From positions 1 to 64,000 of the forward strand of contig JAHWJY010000002.1 in NCBI GenBank assembly GCA_019348135.1: a stretch of DNA of 64,000 bases, in the 5' to 3' direction. The notes under the pieces are model-generated. The model worked only from the letters and a program-made list of their open reading frames with translations, was not told the origin of the DNA and searched no databases. This DNA is from Actinomycetota bacterium. Its GTDB lineage: Bacteria > Actinomycetota > Nitriliruptoria > Nitriliruptorales > Nitriliruptoraceae. This document shows positions 57,332 through 64,000 of this stretch, piece after piece (the first letter of the stretch is position 1; every line of letters starts with the position of its first letter). The translations under genes and the position numbers were made by a program.

Positions 57332-57916
57332 ATGACGACCTCCCTCCGCGCCGTCGCCGCTGCCGCCGCCCTCCTCGCCGTCCTCCTCGCGGCCTGTGGC
57401 ACCGGCGCCCCCGTCGCCGGCGACACCACCCAGATCGCACCCGTCGTCCCCGGCGACGGGGACGACGCCGCGAGGTGCCTGCCCGACGCGGTCGACTGCG
57501 ACGACACCCCCGGCAGCGACGAGCCCGGGCCCGCCGACGACGGCGACGCGATGGTCCCCGAGGAGATCACCATCGTCGACGCCGTCCCCGCGGACGCGCG
57601 GGGGGTCGAGCTCGCCGGCGGCTCCGTCGACGAGACGTGGGCCGTCTTCCTCCAGAGCGCGGTCGTCGACGGGCGCGACGTCACCGTCACGTTCAGCGGC
57701 GGTGAGGCTCCCTGCTCCGTCGTGGACCACGTGGAGACCGACGAGAACGCCGAGCGCGTCATCGTCTCCGTCATGGTCGGGATGCCCGACCCCGGTGCCG
57801 ACTGCACCCAGCAGGAGATCAGCACCCAGAGCGTGTCCCTCCAGCTCGAGGAGCCGCTCGGGGACCGGCCGCTGAAGGACGGCTCGCGCACCGTGCCGGA
57901 CGACGCCCAGGCCTGA
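57332..57916 (+). CDS. putative lipoprotein
   Basis: MTTSLRAVAAAAALLAVLLAACGTGAPVAGD lipobox LAAC. Confidence 0.65.
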   Translation: MTTSLRAVAAAAALLAVLLAACGTGAPVAGDTTQIAPVVPGDGDDAARCLPDAVDCDDTPGSDEPGPADDGDAMVPEEITIVDAVPADARGVELAGGSVDETWAVFLQSAVVDGRDVTVTFSGGEAPCSVVDHVETDENAERVIVSVMVGMPDPGADCTQQEISTQSVSLQLEEPLGDRPLKDGSRTVPDDAQA

Positions 57917-57925
57917 CCGGCCGCA

Positions 57926-57951
57926 CGCCGGCGGCACCTCACCCGCCGGCG
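57926..57951. terminator. stem-loop between convergent genes
   Basis: CGCCGGCGG-...-CCGCCGGCG 9-bp stem overlapping the antiporter C-terminal codons. Confidence 0.4.
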
Positions 57952-59279
57952 TACCGACCGTCCGAGGCGTGCTCGGTGTCGGCGCGCAGCCGGTCGAGCC
58001 GGTGCAGGACCGGGGCGGCGGTCATGCCGTGCACCACGACGGCGATCAGCACCACGAGGCTCGCCACCGCCCACACCTCCGCGGACTGCTCGAACTCCGC
58101 CGCCTCCAGGCCGTGCGAGAGGTAGTAGAAGGTCCCGATCCCGCGGGTCCCGTAGAAGCTGATGGCGGCGCGGTCGCGCCACGGCGACCGGGTCATCCCG
58201 GTCAGCCCTGCGAGGCCCGCCAGCGGTCGCACGACGAAGACGAGCGCCAGGGCGACCAGCACGAGGTCCCAGGTCAGCGGCGCGAGGATGCCGCGGGCGA
58301 TGGCCCCGCCGAAGAGCAGCATCACGAGCACCAGGACGACCCGCTCCATCTGCTCGCCGAAGCCCTCGAGGTGGGTGTGGTAGTCGTTCCAGCGGTCGCT
58401 CTGGCGCAGCGTCAGCGCCGCCACGAAGGTCGCGAGGAAGCCGTAGCCGCCCACGAACTCGGTCCCGCCGAAGGCCAGCAGCGTCCCCGCCAGCGCCGCC
58501 ATCCCCGTGACGTCCCGGGCGACCTCGGTGTCGGCCGGGAAGCGCAGGATCGTGGCGCCGAGCGCCCGGCCGAACAGCCATCCGAGGACGATGCCGACGG
58601 CGACCTTGTAGCCCACGTCCACGAGCACCCAGCTCGAGAACCAGTTGCCGGGCGCCACGCCGAACATCGCCATCGCGATGGCGAGGTTGGTGTACGGGAA
58701 CGCCAGGCCGTCGTTGAGACCCGCCTCGGCGCTGAGCGCGAACCGGACCTCGTCCTCCTCTCCGGCGCCGGTGAGGTCGTGGGTCTCGGTCTCCTCGCCC
58801 TCGGCGCCCTCGCCCGGCGGGCCGACCTCGAGGTCCTTGCCGAGCACCGGGTCGGTCGGGGAGATGACCGCGCCGAACAGCGCGGCCGTGGCGGGCACCA
58901 GCCCCGCCCACCAGCCGAGGAGGGCCGCCGCGCCGACGCTGAGCGGCATCGTGATCGCGAGCAGGCGCCAGGTGGAGGCCCAGCCGCGCCAGCTGAACCG
59001 GCGGTCGATCGACAGCCCCGCGACCATCAGGGACACGATCACCCCGAACTCGGTGAGGTGCTCGGTGAGGTTGCCGTGGATCCCGACCGGGTCCGGGGTG
59101 TCGAAGCCGAGCGGGAGGGTCCACGCGAGGACGCCGACCCCGAGGACGAGGATCGGCACGCTCAGCGGCTTGTCGTGCAGGAGACGCGGGAGCACCGACA
59201 CGCCGAGCAGACAGACGCCGACCACGAAGAGCAGCAGGTCCCACGCCTCGAGCCCCGTGAAGGCGTCGCCGAAGGTCAC
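57939..59279 (-). CDS. cation:proton antiporter (CPA1/NhaP-like)
   Basis: [81 protein letters not shown]. Confidence 0.88.
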   Translation of the reverse strand: MTFGDAFTGLEAWDLLLFVVGVCLLGVSVLPRLLHDKPLSVPILVLGVGVLAWTLPLGFDTPDPVGIHGNLTEHLTEFGVIVSLMVAGLSIDRRFSWRGWASTWRLLAITMPLSVGAAALLGWWAGLVPATAALFGAVISPTDPVLGKDLEVGPPGEGAEGEETETHDLTGAGEEDEVRFALSAEAGLNDGLAFPYTNLAIAMAMFGVAPGNWFSSWVLVDVGYKVAVGIVLGWLFGRALGATILRFPADTEVARDVTGMAALAGTLLAFGGTEFVGGYGFLATFVAALTLRQSDRWNDYHTHLEGFGEQMERVVLVLVMLLFGGAIARGILAPLTWDLVLVALALVFVVRPLAGLAGLTGMTRSPWRDRAAISFYGTRGIGTFYYLSHGLEAAEFEQSAEVWAVASLVVLIAVVVHGMTAAPVLHRLDRLRADTEHASDGRYAGG

Positions 59280-59400
59280 GGGGGGTCCTCCAGGGAGGGG
59301 CCGGGGGACGGGAGTCTCCCCGGCGCGTCCCACGCGGGCCACCCGCCGCCCCGGTCGACCGACCCCTAGGCTCGCGGACCCCTTCCGACAGGAGGCGTCG

Positions 59401-61068
59401 ATGAGCGAGCCACGCGCCGTGCGCGCCCCGCGGGGCCCCGAGCTCTCGTGCAAGGGGTGGGGCCAGGAGGCCGCCCTCCGGATGCTGATGAACAACCTCG
59501 ACCCGGACGTCGCCGAGCGCCCCGACGACCTCGTCGTCTACGGCGGGACCGGTCGGGCGGCGCGGTCGTGGGAGGCGTTCGACGCGATCGTCGCGACCCT
59601 CCGTCGGCTCGAGGACGACGAGACCCTGCTCGTCCAGTCCGGCAAGCCCGTCGGCGTGTTCCGCACCCACACGTGGGCGCCGCGGGTGCTGATCGCGAAC
59701 TCGCTCCTCGTCCCCGACTGGGCCGACTGGGAGACCTTCCGCCGGCTCGAGGCCGAGGGCCTCACGATGTACGGGCAGATGACGGCCGGCTCGTGGATCT
59801 ACATCGGGACGCAGGGGATCCTCCAGGGCACCTACGAGACGTTCGCCGAGATCGCGCGGCGCCGGTTCGGCGGCACCCTCGCCGGCACCATCACGCTCAC
59901 CGCCGGCCTCGGCGGGATGGGCGGGGCGCAGCCGCTCGCGATCACGATGAACGACGGGGTGGCGCTGTGCGTCGACGTCGACGCCCGCCGCGTGCAGCGA
60001 CGGGTCGAGACGCGCTACCTCGACGAGGTCGCCGACGACCTCGAGGACGCGGTCGCCCGGTGCACCGCGGCCCGGGACGAGCGCCGCCCCCGGTCGGTCG
60101 GTGTCGTCGGCAACGCCGCCGACGTGCTCCCGCGCCTGCTCGAGCTCGACTTCCCCGCCGACATCGTCACCGACCAGACGAGCGCGCACGACCCGCTGTC
60201 GTACGTCCCGGTGGACCTCTCGGTCGAGGCGGCCGAGCGTCTCGCCGCCGAGGACCCCGACGGCTACGTCCGCCGCGCCCGCGGGTCGATGGCGCGCCAC
60301 TGCGCGGCCATGGTCGCCTTCCTCGACCGCGGTGCGGAGGTGTTCGACTACGGCAACTCGCTCCGGCGCGAGGCCGAGCTCGGCGGGTTCGACCGCGCCT
60401 TCGCCTACCCCGGCTTCCTCCCCGCCTACATCCGACCGCTGTTCTGCGAGGGCAAGGGCCCGTTCCGGTGGGTGGCCCTCTCGGGCGACCCCGCGGACAT
60501 CGCCGCGACCGACCGCGCCGTGCTCGAGGAGTTCCCGGAGGACGAGGCGCTCGCCCGTTGGATCCGGCTCGCCTCCGAGCGGGTCGCGTTCCAGGGCCTC
60601 CCCGCGCGGATCTGCTGGCTCGGCTACGGCGAGCGGGCGCGGCTGGGCCGGCGGTTCAACGACATGGTCCGCGCCGGCGAGGTCTCGGCGCCGATCGTCA
60701 TCGGCCGCGACCACCTCGACTCCGGATCGGTCGCGAGCCCGTACCGCGAGACCGAGGACATGCGCGACGGCTCCGACGCCATCGCCGACTGGCCGATCCT
60801 GAACGCGCTCGTGAACGTGAGCTCGGGCGCGAGCTGGGTGAGCGTCCACCACGGCGGCGGCGTCGGGATCGGGCGCAGCATCCACGCCGGCATGGTCGTC
60901 GTCGCGGACGGCAGCGAGCTCGCGGCCGAGCGGCTCGAGCGGGTCCTCACCGCCGACCCCGGGACCGGGGTGATGCGTCACGCGGACGCCGGCTACGAGC
61001 GCGCCGTCGAGGTGGCCCGGGAGCGGGGGGTCGACCTGCCGATGGTCACCGGACCCGCCGCCCCGTGA
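59401..61068 (+). CDS. hutU: urocanate hydratase
   Basis: [105 protein letters not shown]. Confidence 0.96.
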   Translation: MSEPRAVRAPRGPELSCKGWGQEAALRMLMNNLDPDVAERPDDLVVYGGTGRAARSWEAFDAIVATLRRLEDDETLLVQSGKPVGVFRTHTWAPRVLIANSLLVPDWADWETFRRLEAEGLTMYGQMTAGSWIYIGTQGILQGTYETFAEIARRRFGGTLAGTITLTAGLGGMGGAQPLAITMNDGVALCVDVDARRVQRRVETRYLDEVADDLEDAVARCTAARDERRPRSVGVVGNAADVLPRLLELDFPADIVTDQTSAHDPLSYVPVDLSVEAAERLAAEDPDGYVRRARGSMARHCAAMVAFLDRGAEVFDYGNSLRREAELGGFDRAFAYPGFLPAYIRPLFCEGKGPFRWVALSGDPADIAATDRAVLEEFPEDEALARWIRLASERVAFQGLPARICWLGYGERARLGRRFNDMVRAGEVSAPIVIGRDHLDSGSVASPYRETEDMRDGSDAIADWPILNALVNVSSGASWVSVHHGGGVGIGRSIHAGMVVVADGSELAAERLERVLTADPGTGVMRHADAGYERAVEVARERGVDLPMVTGPAAP

Positions 61069-62303
61069 CCGAACCCCGCCGCGCCGACCTCCTCCTGACG
61101 GACGCCCGCATCGCGACGATGGCGCCGGACGCCGCCGTCCCCTACGGCCTTCTCGACGACGGCGTCGTCGCGGTGACCGACGGACGCATCAGCCACGTGG
61201 GGCCCCGCGGCTCCGCGGCCGACATCGTCCCGGAGCGGACGGGCTCCGCGCACGGCCGGCTCGTGACCCCCGGGCTCGTCGACTGCCACACCCACCTCGT
61301 GTTCGGGGGCCACCGCGCGGACGAGTTCGAGCAGCGGCTCGGGGGTGCCACCTACGAGGACACCGCCCGCGCCGGCGGCGGCATCGCCGCGACGGTCGCC
61401 GCGACCCGTGCGGCGAGCGACGACGAGCTCCTCGCCTCCGCCCGTCGCCGTCTCGGCTGGCTCGCTGCCGGCGGGGTGACGACCGTCGAGGTGAAGTCCG
61501 GCTACGGCCTCGACCTCGACACCGAGCTCCGCATGCTCCGCACCGCGCGCCGGCTCGGCGCCGAGGACACCATGCGGGTCACGACCACCTTCCTCGCGCA
61601 CACCGTTCCGGCCGACCGCCGCGACGACCCCGACGGCTACGTCGACGAGGTGTGCCGCGACGTGCTGCCGACGGTCGCGGCGGAGCGCCTCGCCGACGCG
61701 GTCGACGTCTTCTGCGAGAGGATCGCCTTCTCGCCGGCGCAGACCGAACGGATCCTCGCCACCGCCGTCGACCTCGGCCTGCCCGTGAAGCTCCACGCCG
61801 AGCAGCTGTCGGACTCGGGCGGCGCCGTGCTCGCCGCGCGGTACGGCGCGTTGTCCGCGGACCACCTCGAGCACCTCTCGCCGGCCGGTGCCGCCGCACT
61901 CGCCGGCGCGGGCACGGTGGCCGTGCTCCTGCCCGGTGCGTCGGCGTTCCTCGGCGAGGCACGGCTGCCACCGGTCGGGCTGCTGCGCGAGCACGGGGTG
62001 CCGATGGCCGTGTCGACCGACCTCAACCCGGGGACCTCGCCGCTGGGGAGCCTCCTGCAGGCCGTGAACCTCGCGTGCACCCGCTTCCGGCTGACGCCCG
62101 AGGAGGCCCTGCGCGGTGCCACGTGGAACGCCGCACGGGCGCTGGGGCACGACGACCGCGGCGTGGTGGCCGTCGGCGCCCTGGCGGACCTCGCGATCTG
62201 GGAGGTCGAGCGCCCCGCCGAGCTCGCCTACTGGCACGGGGTCGACCTGCTCGCCGCCCGCATCCTCGGGGGGCAGCTCACGCTCCCCGGCGAACCCGTC
62301 TGA
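61065..62303 (+). CDS. hutI: imidazolonepropionase
   Basis: [78 protein letters not shown]. Confidence 0.95.
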   Translation: MTEPRRADLLLTDARIATMAPDAAVPYGLLDDGVVAVTDGRISHVGPRGSAADIVPERTGSAHGRLVTPGLVDCHTHLVFGGHRADEFEQRLGGATYEDTARAGGGIAATVAATRAASDDELLASARRRLGWLAAGGVTTVEVKSGYGLDLDTELRMLRTARRLGAEDTMRVTTTFLAHTVPADRRDDPDGYVDEVCRDVLPTVAAERLADAVDVFCERIAFSPAQTERILATAVDLGLPVKLHAEQLSDSGGAVLAARYGALSADHLEHLSPAGAAALAGAGTVAVLLPGASAFLGEARLPPVGLLREHGVPMAVSTDLNPGTSPLGSLLQAVNLACTRFRLTPEEALRGATWNAARALGHDDRGVVAVGALADLAIWEVERPAELAYWHGVDLLAARILGGQLTLPGEPV

Positions 62304-62313
62304 GGAGCCACGC

Positions 62314-63864
62314 ATGGCCGATCCCCACCCTCCGGTCGTCCTGGCCGTCGACGGCGCGAGCCGTGGCGACGTGCTCGCCGTGGCACGCGCCGGCGCACGG
62401 GTCGAGGTCTCGGACGAGGCGCGGGCGGCGATGGCCGCCAGCCGGGACGTGGTCGCCGGCTACGCGGCGTCCGGCACCCCCGTCTACGGCGTCTCGACGG
62501 GCTTCGGTGGGCTCGCGAGCACCTACATCCCGGCCGACCGCCGCGAGGAGCTGCAGGAGTCGATCGTGCGGAGCCACGCGGCCGGCATGGGCGACCCCGT
62601 GGAGGTCGAGGTCGCCCGGGCGATGGTGTTCCTCCGGGCCCGGTCGCTCGCGATGGGGCGCTCGGGCATCCGCCCCGAGGTCGTCGACGCGATGCTGGCA
62701 CTGCTCAACGCCGGCTACACGCCGCTCGTGCCGGAGCACGGCTCGCTCGGGGCCTCGGGCGACCTCGCGCCCCTGGCCCACGGGGCGCTCGTGCTCCTCG
62801 GGGAGGGAGCCGTACGCGGCCCGGACGGCGTCGTGGTCCCCGCCGGCGAGGCGCTCGCCGCGGTGGGACTCGCCCCGCTCCACCTCGAGGCCAAGGAGGG
62901 GCTGGCGCTCGTCAACGGCACGGACGGCATCCTCGGGCAGCTGGTGATGGCGCTCGACGACCTCGACGTGCTGCTGCGGACCGCCGACGTCGTCGCCGGC
63001 ATGACCGTCGAGGGGCTCCTCGGGACCGACCGTGCCTTCGCCGCCGACCTGCTCGCCATGCGCCCGCAGGTCGGGCAGGCCGTGAGCGCCGCGAACCTCC
63101 GGCAGGTGCTGGCGGACTCAGCCATCGTCGCGAGCCACCGGGGCGAGGACGACCCGCGGGTGCAGGACGCCTACTCGCTGCGCTGCACCCCACAGGTGCA
63201 CGGCGCCGCGAGGGACACGCTCGCCTTCGCCGGGGACATCGCCGACCGCGAGCTGCGCGCCGCGATCGACAACCCCGTGGTGCTGCCGGACGGTCGGGTG
63301 GAGTCGTGCGGCAACTTCCACGGCGCCCCGCTGGGGTTCGCCGCGGACTTCCTCGCCATCGCCGCCGCGGAGGTGGGCGCCATCGCCGAGCGCCGGGTCG
63401 ACCGCATGCTCGACCGGACCCGCAGCGCCGGACTCCCTCCGTTCCTCGCCGTCGACGCCGGCGTCCGCAGCGGGTTCATGATCGCCCACTACACGGCGGT
63501 CGCGATGTGCACCGAGAACCGGCGCCTGGCGGCCCCGGCCAGCGTCGACTCGCTGCCGACCTCCGCGATGCAGGAGGACCACGTCTCGATGGCGTGGAGC
63601 GCCGCCCGGAAGCTGCGCACGGTCGTGACGAACCTCGGCCGCATCCTCGCCGTCGAGCTGCTCGCGGCCACCCAGGCGATCGAGCTGCGCGCCCCGCTCA
63701 CGCCGGCGCCGGTCACCGCAGCCGTGGTGGCGCGCGTCCGACGGGAGGTGCCGCCCTACGACACGGACCGCCACCTCGCGCCCGAGCTCGCGACGGCGGC
63801 CGCGATGGTGACGGACGGTGCGGTGCTGGCCGCCGCCGAGGAGGTGTGCGGCCGCCTCCCGTGA
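62314..63864 (+). CDS. hutH: histidine ammonia-lyase
   Basis: YGVSTGFGGLASTYIP; GSLGASGDLAPLAHGALVLLGEG (MIO ASG motif); QVHGAARDTLAF; DSLPTSAMQEDHVSMAW. Confidence 0.96.
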   Translation: MADPHPPVVLAVDGASRGDVLAVARAGARVEVSDEARAAMAASRDVVAGYAASGTPVYGVSTGFGGLASTYIPADRREELQESIVRSHAAGMGDPVEVEVARAMVFLRARSLAMGRSGIRPEVVDAMLALLNAGYTPLVPEHGSLGASGDLAPLAHGALVLLGEGAVRGPDGVVVPAGEALAAVGLAPLHLEAKEGLALVNGTDGILGQLVMALDDLDVLLRTADVVAGMTVEGLLGTDRAFAADLLAMRPQVGQAVSAANLRQVLADSAIVASHRGEDDPRVQDAYSLRCTPQVHGAARDTLAFAGDIADRELRAAIDNPVVLPDGRVESCGNFHGAPLGFAADFLAIAAAEVGAIAERRVDRMLDRTRSAGLPPFLAVDAGVRSGFMIAHYTAVAMCTENRRLAAPASVDSLPTSAMQEDHVSMAWSAARKLRTVVTNLGRILAVELLAATQAIELRAPLTPAPVTAAVVARVRREVPPYDTDRHLAPELATAAAMVTDGAVLAAAEEVCGRLP

Positions 63865-63917
63865 CCCCCGGCCGTCCGAGCCGGGCGCGTGGCCGGCGCG
63901 GTCGTACGCTCCGCGGC

Positions 63918-64000
63918 ATGAGCGAGACGAGTTGGACGGGCAAGGTGCTGGTGGCGACGCCCGTGCTGACGGACCCGAACTTCCACCGCACGGTCATCCT
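63918..64000 (+). CDS. YqgE/AlgH family protein (truncated by window edge)
   Basis: MSETSWTGKVLVATPVLTDPNFHRTVIL matches the family N-terminus. Confidence 0.8.
   Translation, partial: MSETSWTGKVLVATPVLTDPNFHRTVI

Overview
High-GC actinobacterial (probably deep-branching) chromosomal segment, densely coding, with no CRISPR array, rRNA, tRNA or mobile element that I could recognise. The left third resembles the origin-proximal cwlM-trxA-trxB-sigM-kinase-DUF6049-NUDIX-pcnA block of actinobacteria. The middle has an HD-GYP protein, a Ni-SOD with an adjacent S26 peptidase, a caa3-type cytochrome oxidase cluster, an S9 peptidase, an MFS transporter, DUF5318, three membrane glycosyltransferases, AlaX, a penicillin acylase-family protein, tyrS and two PAS histidine kinases. 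The right part has rpsF-ssb-rpsR-rplI, dnaB, a cation/proton antiporter, hutU-hutI-hutH and the start of a YqgE/AlgH gene. The most noteworthy signals are: (i) a 3x25-bp tandem repeat between the Ser/Thr kinase and the SigM-like sigma gene, in which every unit carries a stop codon and a Shine-Dalgarno-like motif; (ii) apparent absence of murJ next to a catalytically intact kinase that carries a putative MurJ/MviN-type extracellular domain; (iii) GAACCG-based palindromes in three intergenic regions; (iv) DnaA-box-like clusters upstream of both the rpsF operon and dnaB; (v) a Ni-SOD whose Ni-hook reads HCDLMCGVY rather than HCxxPCGxY; (vi) a strongly GC3-biased 35-codon micro-ORF; (vii) a recurrent TAnnnT-6/8nt-start signature that suggests widespread leaderless transcription.
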